From the NCBI RefSeq assembly GCF_009295635.1, contig NZ_WHIW01000012.1:19000-82999 (forward strand): a stretch of DNA of 64,000 nucleotides, in the 5' to 3' direction. Positions 27,121 through 35,894 of the stretch are shown here, in pieces. Position 1 is the stretch's first letter, and every line of letters begins with the position of its first letter. Source of the DNA: Alkalilimnicola sp. S0819. GTDB lineage: Bacteria > Pseudomonadota > Gammaproteobacteria > Nitrococcales > WHIW01. Position numbers and translations under genes: made by a program. The notes under the pieces were generated by a model. That model was not told the origin of the DNA. It searched no databases and worked only from the letters and a program-made list of their open reading frames with translations.

Positions 27121-27765
27121 GTGCTGAAAAAGGGATTGATCCTCTGCTCGCTGCTGCTGGCCCCGGCGGCGCTGGCCGAATACGTCAGCGATCAGCTGGA
27201 AATCACGCTGCGCAGCGGGCCGACCAACCAGCATCGCATCACCCAGATGCTGGAAAGCGGCACCCGGCTGCAGGTGATGGAGCGCCAGGCAGGCTGGGCC
27301 CGTGTGCGCACCGCCCAGGGCCGGGAAGGCTGGGTGTTGGAGCGTTACCTGATGAGCCAGCCCAGTGCCCGGGACCGGTTGCAGCGCGCCCAGGCGCGGC
27401 TGGACGAGCTGCTGCAGGATGACCAGAGCCTGCGCAGCCGTCTGCTTGCCCAGCAGGAGCGCACCGCCGAACTGGAAGCGCAGGTGAGCACCCTGCAGGG
27501 CGAGAACAGCGCATTGAGCGACCGGCTGGAAACCGCCTCCCGCGGCCTGACCCTGGCCGACGAGAACCAGGAGCTGCAAAAGCGCATCGTTGACCTGCAG
27601 CGGGAAATCCAGGGCCTGGTCAACGAGACCGAGCGCCTGACCGATCGCAGCCGCCAGGACTGGTTCCTGGTGGGCGCGGGGGTGTTGTTCGGCGGCATGA
27701 TCCTGGGGCTCATCCTGCCGCGCCTGCGCTGGAAGAAGCGCTCCAGCTGGAGTAGTGGTCTGTAG
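27121..27765 (+). CDS. SH3-domain protein, TIGR04211 family
   Basis: The 214-residue product has a signal peptide (about 1-20, ending ALAE), a bacterial SH3 domain (about 22-85, LEITLRSGPTNQHRITQML and GWVLERYL), a coiled coil (about 90-180) and a C-terminal membrane helix followed by basic residues (FLVGAGVLFGGMILGLILP). This architecture matches the YgiM/TIGR04211 family. GTG 27121 is preferred over GTG 27112 because GGAG lies 8 nt before it. Function is unknown; E. coli YgiM is a periplasmic-side membrane protein. Confidence 0.85.
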   Translation: MLKKGLILCSLLLAPAALAEYVSDQLEITLRSGPTNQHRITQMLESGTRLQVMERQAGWARVRTAQGREGWVLERYLMSQPSARDRLQRAQARLDELLQDDQSLRSRLLAQQERTAELEAQVSTLQGENSALSDRLETASRGLTLADENQELQKRIVDLQREIQGLVNETERLTDRSRQDWFLVGAGVLFGGMILGLILPRLRWKKRSSWSSGL

Positions 27766-27775
27766 GGCGGAGATG

Positions 27776-27912
27776 TAACCACAGAGGCACAGAGGGCACG
27801 GAGATACACAGGGGAGAATGATGTTCATCGCGGCTGCGCTTTGCGTATGTGCCATGAACGTCATTACCGCACGCCTCTGTGTATCTCCGTGCCCTCTGTG
27901 CCTCTGTGGTTT
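27776..27912. repeat. CAGAGG-type inverted pair between SH3 gene and argE
   Basis: Arms 27776-27812 and 27873-27912 share about 37 bp of complementary sequence, including CCACAGAGGCACAGAG and ACGGAGATACACAGG, around a 60-bp loop. This is the longest arm pair of the family in the window. Confidence 0.88.
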
Positions 27913-27950
27913 AACCTTGTTCGATCATGCCCCTTGGTGAGGAACCCACC

Positions 27951-29117
27951 ATGAACACCCCGGACCTTCGCCACATGCTCGAAGCCCTGATCGCCACGCC
28001 CTCGGTGAGCAGCGTGGACCCGGCGCTGGATCAGGGCAATCACGCGGTCACCGAATTGCTGGCGGAATGGGCCGAGGCGCTGGGCTTTGCGGTGGAAATC
28101 CAGCCGGTGCCGGAGGGGCCGGGCAAGAGCAATCTGATCGCCACCTTGGGGCGAGGCGAGGGCGGGCTGGTGCTCGCCGGCCATACCGACACCGTGCCCT
28201 TCGACGGCGAACTCTGGGCCAGTGACCCCTTCCGGCTGAGCGAGCGGGATGGCCGCTACTACGGCCTGGGCACCTCGGACATGAAGAGCTTTCTGGCGCT
28301 GGCGCTGGAGGCGGCCCGGGGGCTGCGGGCCGAGGACATGCGTCGCCCGCTGGTGATCCTCGCCACCGCCGATGAGGAAAGCGGCATGACCGGCGCCAAG
28401 GCGCTGCTGGACGCCGGTCGGCATTACGGGCGCCACGCGGTGATCGGCGAGCCCACCGGCATGCGCCCGGTGCGCATGCACAAGGGCATGATGATGGAGG
28501 CCGTGCGCATCGAGGGCCGCTCGGGGCATTCCAGCGACCCCTCCCTGGGGCTCAACGCCCTGGAGGCCATGACCGAGGTGCTCAACGAGATCCGCGCCTG
28601 GCGCGGCGAGTTGCAGGGCCGCTATCGTGACCCACGGTTCCAGGTGCCTGTGCCGACCCTGAACCTGGGCTATCTGCACGCCGGCGACAACCCCAACCGC
28701 ATCTGCGGCCATGCCGAGTTGCACATCGACCTGCGCCCGCTGCCCGGCATGGGGTTGGAAGCCCTGCGCGAGGAGCTCGACCAGCGTCTGCGCGCGCGCC
28801 TCGGCGAGGGCATGGGGCGGCTGAGCGTGCGCTCCTTGTTCCCGGGTTTGCCCGCCATGGAAACCCCGGCGGCGGCACCAATTGTGGCGGCCTGCGAACA
28901 GCTCACCGGCAGCGAGGCCGGCGCGGTGGCCTTCGGCACCGAGGGGCCGTTCTTCCGGGAGCTGGGCATGGATGTGGTGATCATGGGGCCGGGGGATATC
29001 GAGCAGGCCCATCAGCCCGACGAGTACCTGCGACTGGACCGGATCGAGCCCACCGTGGCGCAGTTGCGTAGCCTGATCGAGCGTTTCTGTCTGCGCCCCG
29101 AGGAGACGAGCACGTGA
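27951..29117 (+). CDS. argE: Acetylornithine deacetylase
   Basis: ArgE releases ornithine from N2-acetylornithine in linear arginine synthesis. It is a dizinc M20-family hydrolase. The 388 residues include metal ligands in AGHTDTVPF and GTSDMKSF, the catalytic pair in ATADEESGM, and the lid domain. ATG 27951 follows GAGGAA; the longer frame starts inside the repeat-flanked spacer and is less likely. The stop overlaps the argA GTG, so both are co-transcribed. Other dinuclear M20 peptidases are alternatives, but the argA coupling supports ArgE. Confidence 0.92.
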   Translation: MNTPDLRHMLEALIATPSVSSVDPALDQGNHAVTELLAEWAEALGFAVEIQPVPEGPGKSNLIATLGRGEGGLVLAGHTDTVPFDGELWASDPFRLSERDGRYYGLGTSDMKSFLALALEAARGLRAEDMRRPLVILATADEESGMTGAKALLDAGRHYGRHAVIGEPTGMRPVRMHKGMMMEAVRIEGRSGHSSDPSLGLNALEAMTEVLNEIRAWRGELQGRYRDPRFQVPVPTLNLGYLHAGDNPNRICGHAELHIDLRPLPGMGLEALREELDQRLRARLGEGMGRLSVRSLFPGLPAMETPAAAPIVAACEQLTGSEAGAVAFGTEGPFFRELGMDVVIMGPGDIEQAHQPDEYLRLDRIEPTVAQLRSLIERFCLRPEETST

Positions 29118-30427
29118 ACGACCTGCAGGATTACATCAGCTGGTTTCGCCGCAGCTCCCCGTACATCAATGCCCACCGGGGGCGCACCTTCGTGGTGGGC
29201 TTCAGCGGCGAGGCGGTGGCCGATCCGGAATTCGACCATCTGATTCATGACCTGGCCCTGCTCAACAGCCTGGGCGTGCAGCTGGTGCTGGTGCCCGGGG
29301 CGCGGCCCCAGATCGAGAGCCGCCTCAAGGAGCGGGGCGCGGAGCTGCACACCGTGAACGGCCTGCGGGTCACCGACGACGCCGCGCTGGCCTGTGTGAA
29401 GGAAGCCGTGGGCACCGTGCGGGTGGAGACCGAGGCGCTGCTCTCCATGGGCGTGGCCAATTCGCCCATGGCCGGTTACCGGGTCCAGGTGGCCTCGGGC
29501 AATTTCGTCATGGCTCGCCCCCTGGGGGTGCGCGATGGCGTGGATTACCGGCACACCGGCGAGGTGCGCCGGGTGGACGCCGCCGCCATCCGCGAGCGGC
29601 TGGCCGCCGGGGCGGTGGTGCTGGTCTCGCCGCTGGGTTACTCGCCCACCGGCGAGGTGTTCAACCTCTACGCCGAGGATGTGGCCTTCGCCGTAGCCGA
29701 GGCGCTGGGCGCGGACAAGTTGTTGTTCCTGCTGGAAGATGGCCGGCTGGTGGACGAGCGGGGTGAGCTGCTGCGGGAGTTGAGCGCCGCCGAGGCAAGC
29801 AGTCGGCTGTCGCAAGGCGAGGACCTGGAGCCGGAAGTGTATCGCCTGCTCGCCGGTGCGGTGCGTGCCTGCGAGCGCGGTGTGGGCCGGGTGCATCTGC
29901 TGGAGCGTCGCATCGACGGCGCGCTGCTGCTGGAGCTTTTCACCCGCGACGGTGTGGGCAGCCTGATCAGCGCCGGCTTGTTCGAGACCCTGCGCCAGGC
30001 TCAGTCGGATGATGTGGGGGGTGTGCTGGAGCTGGTGCGCCCGTTGGAGCGTGAGGGCGTGCTGGTGCCGCGTTCGCGTGCCTTGCTGGAGACCGAGATC
30101 GAGCGTTTCACGGTGATCGAACGCGACGGGATGATCATCGGCTCCGCGGCGCTCTCGCCCCTGGAAGGCTCCGATCTGGGCGAGCTTGCCTGCTTCGCGG
30201 TGCACCCGGATTATCGCCGGGGCGGGCGGGGTGACGCCTTGCTCTCGCAGGTGGAGAAGCTCGCCCGGGAGGCGGGCTTGCGCCGTCTGCTGGTGCTGAC
30301 CACCCGCACCGCGCACTGGTTTCAGGAGCGAGGCTTCGAGCCGGCGGGCCTGGACGATGTGCCGCAAGGGCGCCGGGCCCGCTACGATGCCGGCCGCAAC
30401 GCCCGCCTGTTCATCAAGACCCTGTAG
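29114..30427 (+). CDS. argA: Amino-acid N-acetyltransferase (N-acetylglutamate synthase)
   Basis: ArgA acetylates glutamate with acetyl-CoA, the first step of arginine synthesis. The 437-residue protein has an amino-acid kinase-like domain (about 1-290, FVVGFSGEAVADPEFDHLI) which usually binds arginine for feedback inhibition, and a C-terminal GNAT domain (about 295-437) with the acetyl-CoA loop in DYRRGGRGDALL. Start GTG overlaps the argE stop, with GGAG just upstream. Length matches E. coli ArgA (443). Confidence 0.95.
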   Translation: MNDLQDYISWFRRSSPYINAHRGRTFVVGFSGEAVADPEFDHLIHDLALLNSLGVQLVLVPGARPQIESRLKERGAELHTVNGLRVTDDAALACVKEAVGTVRVETEALLSMGVANSPMAGYRVQVASGNFVMARPLGVRDGVDYRHTGEVRRVDAAAIRERLAAGAVVLVSPLGYSPTGEVFNLYAEDVAFAVAEALGADKLLFLLEDGRLVDERGELLRELSAAEASSRLSQGEDLEPEVYRLLAGAVRACERGVGRVHLLERRIDGALLLELFTRDGVGSLISAGLFETLRQAQSDDVGGVLELVRPLEREGVLVPRSRALLETEIERFTVIERDGMIIGSAALSPLEGSDLGELACFAVHPDYRRGGRGDALLSQVEKLAREAGLRRLLVLTTRTAHWFQERGFEPAGLDDVPQGRRARYDAGRNARLFIKTL

Positions 30428-30433
30428 GAGCAG

Positions 30434-30769
30434 CTACGGTTTGCTGGCGGCCATTTCGCCCAGCGCCTGTACGGCCCGCTGATCACCGCCCGCCGCGGCC
30501 TCGCGAATCAGGGCCAGCGCCTGGGTCCGGTCCTGTTTCACTCCCAGCCCGTAGAAGTACATATAGCCCAGCGCATACTGCGCCTGCGGGTTGCCGCTCA
30601 TGGCCGCCTGCTGCAGCAGCGGCGCGGCCCGTTCGTAGTCTTCCGCCATGAAGGCGGCGCGGCCCTGCGCCAGCTGGGGTGATTCCGCCCGGGGCCCGGG
30701 CTGGGTGTTGGCGCAGCCGGCCAGCAGCAGCGTCAGCCCCAAGGCCATGAAAAATCCCTTGCGATGCAT
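30434..30769 (-). CDS. Small Sel1-repeat lipoprotein
   Basis: The 111-residue product has a signal peptide with lipobox LLAGC, then one Pro/Ala-rich linker and two Sel1/TPR-like repeats (NPQAQYALGYMYFYGLGVKQ and DRTQALALIREAAAGGDQRA). It probably acts as a scaffold at the inner face of the outer membrane, by analogy with other Sel1 proteins. It is convergent with argA. No recognised partner gene is nearby. Confidence 0.7.
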   Translation of the reverse strand: MHRKGFFMALGLTLLLAGCANTQPGPRAESPQLAQGRAAFMAEDYERAAPLLQQAAMSGNPQAQYALGYMYFYGLGVKQDRTQALALIREAAAGGDQRAVQALGEMAASKP

Positions 30770-30808
30770 GTACTCTCCTTGGATGGGATGCCTGCGCGCT
30801 GCCCGCGC

Positions 30809-31471
30809 CTAAAGCTTGCGCGCCAGGGTCAGCCCGTCGCCCACCGGCAGCATGGAAAGCTCCACCCGCCGGTCATCCCGCAGCGCCGCGTTCACCTCGC
30901 GGATGGCCTGGGTGGTGGGCTCCTGGTCCCGGGGGTCGGCCACCCGGCCGTACCACAGCACATTGTCGATCATCACCAGCCCGCCCGGACGCAGCAGGCG
31001 CAGGGCGTGCTCGTAGTAGTTCAGGTAATTGCTCTTGTCCGCGTCGATGAAACACAGGTCGAAACTGCCCTCAACGCCGGCCTGCTCCAGCGCCTCCAGG
31101 GTTTCCAGCGCCGGCCCCAGCCGTAGATCGATGCGCTCGGCGACCCCGGCCTCTTCCCAGTAGCGCCGGGCGATGCTGGTCCATTGCTCGCTGAGGTCAC
31201 AGGCCACCAGCCGACCGTCGGCCGGCAGAGCCCGGGCCAGGCACAGGCTGCTGTAGCCGGTGAAGACACCGATCTCCAGCACCCGGCGTGCCCCCATCAG
31301 GCGGGCCACCAGGCTCATGAACTGGCCCTGCTCGGGGGATATCTGCATGCGCGCCAGGGGCAGTTCCGCGGTTTCCTCGCGCAGACGGCGCAAAAGTGCA
31401 TCCTCCCGCAGGGAAACTTCGCACAGGTAGTCGTATAACGGCGCCGAGAGCTGAAAACTTCGATTGCTCAT
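30809..31471 (-). CDS. O-methyltransferase, caffeoyl-CoA type (COG4122)
   Basis: This is a 220-residue SAM-dependent O-methyltransferase of the COG4122 family. SAM-binding motif I is [13 protein letters not shown]. The metal-site residues appear in FIDADKSNY and [13 protein letters not shown] 31471 is chosen because GGGGAG lies 7 nt upstream. Members act on catechols and similar diols, but bacterial substrates are mostly unknown and no pathway gene is adjacent. It is divergent from cpdA across 166 bp. Confidence 0.85.
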   Translation of the reverse strand: MSNRSFQLSAPLYDYLCEVSLREDALLRRLREETAELPLARMQISPEQGQFMSLVARLMGARRVLEIGVFTGYSSLCLARALPADGRLVACDLSEQWTSIARRYWEEAGVAERIDLRLGPALETLEALEQAGVEGSFDLCFIDADKSNYLNYYEHALRLLRPGGLVMIDNVLWYGRVADPRDQEPTTQAIREVNAALRDDRRVELSMLPVGDGLTLARKL

Positions 31472-31637
31472 GTGTTTGCTCCCCGGAGCGTGTCCTCGGT
31501 TCGAAATCATTTTGTGACAGGCCGTACAGACCTTGCGGGCTGTTTCGCTATACTGCCCGAAAATCGCCTTGCCTGCCGCCGGTCACATTTGTATGCAGCC
31601 TGCCGACGTCGGGCTCAATAAGAACAGGATACCCAGC

Positions 31638-32465
31638 ATGCCCACAGCAGCGACAAGCTACTCCGGCGCGGGGGCGCCCCTGCGGGTGCTGCAGATCACC
31701 GACACGCACCTGTATGCCGACCCGGGCGGCCGTTTGGCCGGGCTGGTCACGGAGCAGTCCTGCGAGGCGGTGATCAACGAGGCGCTGCAGCGCAGCTGGC
31801 CGGTGGATCTGGTGCTGCTCACCGGGGATGTGGTGCACGACGGCAGCGAAAGCGGCTACCGGCGCGTGAAGGCCCGCTTCGAGCAGCTCGGCGTGCCCAC
31901 CCTGGTGCTGCCGGGCAACCACGATGCCCCGGTCACGATGCGTCAGGTGTTCCGTGCCGGGCCGGTAAGTTATTGCGCCCATCATGCCCTCGGCGACTGG
32001 CAATTCCTGATGCTGGATTCCACCGTGGCCGGCGAGAGCGGCGGGCACCTGGCCGAGGCCGAGCTGCGGCGCCTGGATGAGGCCTTGAGTGCGGACCCGC
32101 GCCGTCATGCCCTGGTCGCGCTGCATCACCATCCGGTTTCCATGGACAGTCGCTGGATAGACAGCATCGGTGTCGCCAATGCGGAAGCGCTGTTCGCGGT
32201 GCTGGCGCGGCACCCGCAGGTGCGGGTGCTGCTCTGGGGGCATGTCCATCAGGCCTTCGACGAGGTCCGCGACGGCTTGCGTCTACTGGCCACGCCCTCC
32301 ACCTGCATACAGTTTCGTCCCCGCCAGGATGAGTTCGGGCTGGACGAGCAGCCGCCCGGCTGGCGCCTGCTCGAGCTGCATGCCGACGGCCGGGTGGACA
32401 CCGAGGTTCAGCGTTTGAACGCCGGTGATCTGGCCGTGGATCTGCGCTGCAGCGGTTATGTCTGA
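31638..32465 (+). CDS. cpdA: 3',5'-cAMP phosphodiesterase CpdA
   Basis: CpdA hydrolyses cAMP and so limits CRP/Vfr signalling. The 275-residue metallophosphoesterase has DTHLYAD, GDVVHDG, GNHDAP, HHHPV and GHVHQ, the full set of dimetal ligands. ATG 31638 with AGGA 8 nt upstream gives the family length. The 3' end overlaps the coiled-coil gene by 8 nt, an uncommon coupling. A TGTGA half-site lies about 120 bp upstream, but CRP control is only a suggestion. Confidence 0.92.
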   Translation: MPTAATSYSGAGAPLRVLQITDTHLYADPGGRLAGLVTEQSCEAVINEALQRSWPVDLVLLTGDVVHDGSESGYRRVKARFEQLGVPTLVLPGNHDAPVTMRQVFRAGPVSYCAHHALGDWQFLMLDSTVAGESGGHLAEAELRRLDEALSADPRRHALVALHHHPVSMDSRWIDSIGVANAEALFAVLARHPQVRVLLWGHVHQAFDEVRDGLRLLATPSTCIQFRPRQDEFGLDEQPPGWRLLELHADGRVDTEVQRLNAGDLAVDLRCSGYV

Positions 32466-33519
32466 AGTCGAGCGGCTGAAGGCGGAGAACGAGCAGCTCA
32501 GGCAGCGCCTGGAGGAAGAGGGGCTGTATTTCCGCGGTGAGCTGGAGGCCAGCCGGCGCCTGCTCCAGGAGCAGAATACACTCTTGCAGGCGGCGGAGGT
32601 GGCCAAGCGCCGCCGGGCCGAGGAGGAGCTGGCGGCGCTCAAGGGCCAGCTGCGCGAGGCGCGGGAGCGGGCCGAGGCGAACGAGCGGCGCTGCGCGGAG
32701 CTGGAGCGCGCCTTGCAGGCCCAGGCCGAGGATCTGCGCCGTGAAGCCGCCGCCGAGCAGGAACGGCTGCGGCAATCGGTGCAGGCGGCCTGGCAGGACG
32801 CCGAAGAGGAAACCCAGCGCCTGGAGCGAGAGCTGTCCCGCAACCGGCTGGCTCTGGCCGAGGAAATGGAACAGCGCCGTGAATTGGAGCGGCGCTTGCG
32901 CGACGGTGGCGGTGGCGAGGACGCGGCCTTGAAGATGCTGTTGCGGGCGCAAAAGCGTGCCCTGCGGCAGGTGGACGCGGCCCGCCGCGCCGCCGAGCTG
33001 GAACTGGCCGAGCTCAAGGCTGGCGCGCCGGCGCCGCGTTTCGGTGGCGGTCTGAGTGGTGCTTTCGGAAACGCCCGGTCGGCAGATCCGGCGCCTCAGC
33101 GCCCAGCCCTGCAAAAGGCGAAAGACAACGAGCTCAACCAGGACGGCGCCTGGGCGAAGGTCACGCTGGGCGAGATGGACGAGGAGTTCAACGAGGAATT
33201 CCTGATGATGGGTGCGGATGAGTCCATGGGCGAGGTGCAGCGGCTGGAGGCCGCTGTCGTCGATCGGTCCGAGCGCTCCGAACCGGAGCCGGCCCCCGAA
33301 GCGCTGGAGAAAACCGCGCTCAGCGTTCAGCGCCCCCAACCCAGGAAGCCCGCACACACGCCATCGGCGGAAAGCCCCGCAGCCGCGGAGCGGGTGGACC
33401 GCAGCCGCTTCCAGTCCCCCGAGCCCGAGTCCGCCGCAGCCGCCAACGCCTGGCTGTGGCCCGTGCTTGGCGCGGCCGGTTTGCTGGGCGCCGGGGTACT
33501 GGGCTGGTTGCTGATCTGA
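32458..33519 (+). CDS. Coiled-coil protein with C-terminal membrane anchor
   Basis: I do not recognise this 353-residue protein. Residues 3 to about 200 are a continuous Glu/Arg/Ala-rich coiled coil (for example EVERLKAENEQLRQRLEEEG). A Pro/Ser-rich linker with an acidic patch (EMDEEFNEEFLMMG) follows, and a single hydrophobic helix over the last ~22 residues (PVLGAAGLLGAGVLGWLLI) resembles a tail anchor. ATG 32458 overlaps the cpdA 3' end by 8 nt in a different frame, so the two are likely co-expressed. Base usage is like its neighbours. A cytoplasmic-side scaffold is plausible. Confidence 0.7.
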   Translation: MSEVERLKAENEQLRQRLEEEGLYFRGELEASRRLLQEQNTLLQAAEVAKRRRAEEELAALKGQLREARERAEANERRCAELERALQAQAEDLRREAAAEQERLRQSVQAAWQDAEEETQRLERELSRNRLALAEEMEQRRELERRLRDGGGGEDAALKMLLRAQKRALRQVDAARRAAELELAELKAGAPAPRFGGGLSGAFGNARSADPAPQRPALQKAKDNELNQDGAWAKVTLGEMDEEFNEEFLMMGADESMGEVQRLEAAVVDRSERSEPEPAPEALEKTALSVQRPQPRKPAHTPSAESPAAAERVDRSRFQSPEPESAAAANAWLWPVLGAAGLLGAGVLGWLLI

Positions 33520-33520
33520 G

Positions 33521-33691
33521 CTAGATCTCGATCATCTCGAAATCGTCCTTGCCCGCGCTGCACTCGGGGCAGGTCCAGGTGGGCGGCACGTCCTCCCAGC
33601 GGGTGCCGGGGGCGATGCCGTCCTCGGGCACACCGGCCTCCTCGTCGTAGATCCAGCCGCAGATCACACACATGTACTGCTTGTATTCCAT
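33521..33691 (-). CDS. Rubredoxin
   Basis: This is a 56-residue one-iron electron carrier. The iron ligands are two CxxC pairs: C8-C11 in MCVICGWIYDEEAG and C41-C44 in TCPECSAGKDDF. Conserved Tyr, Gly and Pro residues of the family (GIAPGTRWEDVPPTW) are all present, so the fold is intact. It runs convergent to the coiled-coil gene, with 1 bp between stops, and divergent from thiE. A rubredoxin gene beside thiE-hemL is frequent in gammaproteobacteria. The redox partner is not visible here. Confidence 0.96.
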   Translation of the reverse strand: MEYKQYMCVICGWIYDEEAGVPEDGIAPGTRWEDVPPTWTCPECSAGKDDFEMIEI

Positions 33692-33774
33692 AACGTTCGG
33701 GTCTTGTACCGCTGCCTGAAGGGGACGACACTTTACCCAGTCCCCTGTTCCCGTGAAAGCCCGAGTGTGCGCCC

Positions 33775-34407
33775 ATGTCGACCAACCCCATCCGCGGTCT
33801 GTATGCCATCACCGACGCTGATTGCCAGCCCCCCGAGCGCTTGCTGGAGGCGGTGGCGGAGGTGCTGGATGCGGGGGCGCGTGTGCTGCAGTACCGCGAC
33901 AAGAGCGGGAACAGCGCCTTGCGGGAGGAGCAGGCGGCGGGGCTGAGGGCGCTCAGCCGCGGCCGGGCGCTGTTTCTGGTCAATGACGATGTGGAGCTGG
34001 CGGCCCGAGTGGGAGCGGACGGCGTGCACCTGGGTGAGCAGGATGCGGCGCTGAGCGCCGCCCGCAAGCGTCTGGGGCCGAATGCCGTGATTGGCATCTC
34101 CTGCTATAACGATCTGCAGCGTGCTCGTGACGCCCAGGCCGCGGGGGCGGACTACGCCGCCTTCGGCGCCTTCTTCCCCTCGGGCACCAAGCCGCTGGCG
34201 CGCCGAGCCGAGCCGGCCTTGTTACGCGCCGCCCGCGCCGAGCTGCGCCTGCCCCTGGTGGCCATCGGCGGCATCACGCCGGAGAACGCCCCGGCACTGC
34301 TCGAGGCGGGCGCCGATGCCGTGGCTGTCATCCGGGGAATCTTCGCCCAGGCTCACCCCGGCGCGGCGGCAGCGGCTTATGTGCGGTGCTTCAGCGGGCG
34401 TTTTTAA
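33775..34407 (+). CDS. thiE: Thiamine-phosphate synthase
   Basis: ThiE joins HMP-PP with the thiazole phosphate carboxylate to give thiamine phosphate. The 210-residue TIM barrel has YAITDAD at strand 1, VLQYRDKS, FLVNDDVELA, GVHLGEQD, and the phosphate loop VAIGGITPEN with the Pro-free pocket AVAVIRGIF. Its last codon is followed by TAA that belongs to a CAGAGG-type repeat (TTTTTAACCACAG). It is upstream of hemL in the same orientation, and no other thiamine gene is in the window. Confidence 0.95.
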   Translation: MSTNPIRGLYAITDADCQPPERLLEAVAEVLDAGARVLQYRDKSGNSALREEQAAGLRALSRGRALFLVNDDVELAARVGADGVHLGEQDAALSAARKRLGPNAVIGISCYNDLQRARDAQAAGADYAAFGAFFPSGTKPLARRAEPALLRAARAELRLPLVAIGGITPENAPALLEAGADAVAVIRGIFAQAHPGAAAAAYVRCFSGRF

Positions 34408-34534
34408 CCACAGAGACACAGCGCGCACGGAGCCTGGATCCATCCGGGCACTTGCAGCCTCTGTCGGCGTCCCTGTACTTCGCGCATCCGCTTTCTCGGT
34501 GCAACGCCGGGCCCTCTGTGTCGCTGTGGTGAAT
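34404..34534. repeat. CAGAGG-type inverted pair between thiE and hemL
   Basis: Arms TTAACCACAGAGACACAG (34404-34421) and CTCTGTGTCGCTGTGGT (34514-34530) are approximate reverse complements around about 90 bp. The left arm supplies the thiE TAA stop. Confidence 0.75.
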
Positions 34535-34601
34535 CCCCCGGCTCCACCATGGAACCAGCCTTGCTAGAATCCCCTATCCATTTCAAACACTGGAGCAGCA
34601 C

Positions 34602-35882
34602 ATGTCCCGGTCCCAGGAATTGTTCGAGCAGGCCCAGGCCCATATCGTCGGCGGGGTGAATTCACCGGTGCGCGCCTTCAACGGCGTGGGCGGCGATCCG
34701 CTTTTCATCGAGCGCGGTGAAGGTCCCTGGGTGTTCGATGTCGACGGTGCACGCTACATCGATTACGTCAACTCCTGGGGCCCTCTGGTGCTGGGCCATG
34801 CCCACCCCGAGGTGCTCTCGGCGGTACAGGAGGCCGCCGCCCGCGGGCTGAGCTTCGGCGCGCCCACCGAGGTGGAGATTCGCATGGCGGAGCAGGTCAA
34901 GGCGCTGATGCCCTCCATCGAGCTGCTGCGCATGGTCAACTCCGGCACCGAGGCGACCATGAGCGCCTTGCGTCTGGCCCGGGGTTACACCGGGCGCGAC
35001 CGTATCGTGAAGTTCGAGGGCTGTTACCACGGCCACTCGGATTCCCTGCTGGTGAAGGCCGGCTCCGGGGCGCTGACCCTGGGCGTGCCCACCTCCCCCG
35101 GCGTGCCGGCGGCCATGGCCGAGCAGACCCTGACGCTGCCCTACAACGATGTGGCGGCGCTGGAGCAGGTGTTCGCCGACTACCCGGAGCAGATCGCCGC
35201 GGTGATCGTGGAGCCGGTGGCCGGCAACATGAACTGCGTGCCGGGGCAGGCGGCGTTTCTCGCCGCCCTGCGCGAGCAGTGCGACCGCCACGGCACGGTG
35301 CTGATCTTCGATGAGGTAATGAGCGGCTTCCGTGTCGCCCTGGGCGGCGCCCAGGCCCACTACGGCATCACGCCGGATCTGAGCTGCCTGGGCAAGGTGA
35401 TCGGCGGCGGCATGCCGGTGGGCGCCTTTGGTGGCAAGCGCGAGATCATGGCGCAACTCGCCCCGCTGGGACCGGTCTACCAGGCGGGCACCCTGGCGGG
35501 TAACCCGGTGGCCATGGCCGCGGGGCTGCGTACTCTGGAGCTGCTGAGCGCGCCGGGGGTGTTCGAAGCCTTGAGCGCGCGCACCGCGCAACTGGCCGAA
35601 GGGCTGCGGGAGCGGGCCGCCGCCGCCGATGTGCCGGTGGTGGTCAACCAGCTGGGCAGCATGTTTGGTCTGTTTTTCACCGACCAGCCGGCGGTGACGA
35701 GCTTTGCCCAGGTCATGGCCTGTGACGCCGAGCGTTTCAAGCGCTTCTTCCATGCCATGCTGGATGAAGGGGTGTACCTGGCGCCCTCGGCGTTCGAGGC
35801 CGGCTTCGTCTCCACTGCCCACGATGAGGCGGCGCTCAGCCAGACCCTGGCGGCGGCGGAGCGGGCCTTCGGGCGGCTCTAG
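34602..35882 (+). CDS. hemL: Glutamate-1-semialdehyde 2,1-aminomutase
   Basis: HemL makes 5-aminolevulinate from glutamate-1-semialdehyde in the C5 heme pathway. The 426-residue PLP enzyme has [20 protein letters not shown], the Asp-containing DEVMSGFR strand, the PLP-Lys segment [15 protein letters not shown], and the family length. A TAGAAT -10-like box lies about 35 bp before the start but no good -35 was found. hemJ at 55945 acts later in the same pathway. Confidence 0.97.
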   Translation: MSRSQELFEQAQAHIVGGVNSPVRAFNGVGGDPLFIERGEGPWVFDVDGARYIDYVNSWGPLVLGHAHPEVLSAVQEAAARGLSFGAPTEVEIRMAEQVKALMPSIELLRMVNSGTEATMSALRLARGYTGRDRIVKFEGCYHGHSDSLLVKAGSGALTLGVPTSPGVPAAMAEQTLTLPYNDVAALEQVFADYPEQIAAVIVEPVAGNMNCVPGQAAFLAALREQCDRHGTVLIFDEVMSGFRVALGGAQAHYGITPDLSCLGKVIGGGMPVGAFGGKREIMAQLAPLGPVYQAGTLAGNPVAMAAGLRTLELLSAPGVFEALSARTAQLAEGLRERAAAADVPVVVNQLGSMFGLFFTDQPAVTSFAQVMACDAERFKRFFHAMLDEGVYLAPSAFEAGFVSTAHDEAALSQTLAAAERAFGRL

Positions 35883-35894
35883 GAGGCGCCGGCC

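Noticed and set aside
33691..33775. TPP riboswitch before thiE
   Set aside because: The 83-bp interval is too short and lacks the CTGAGA thi-box core.
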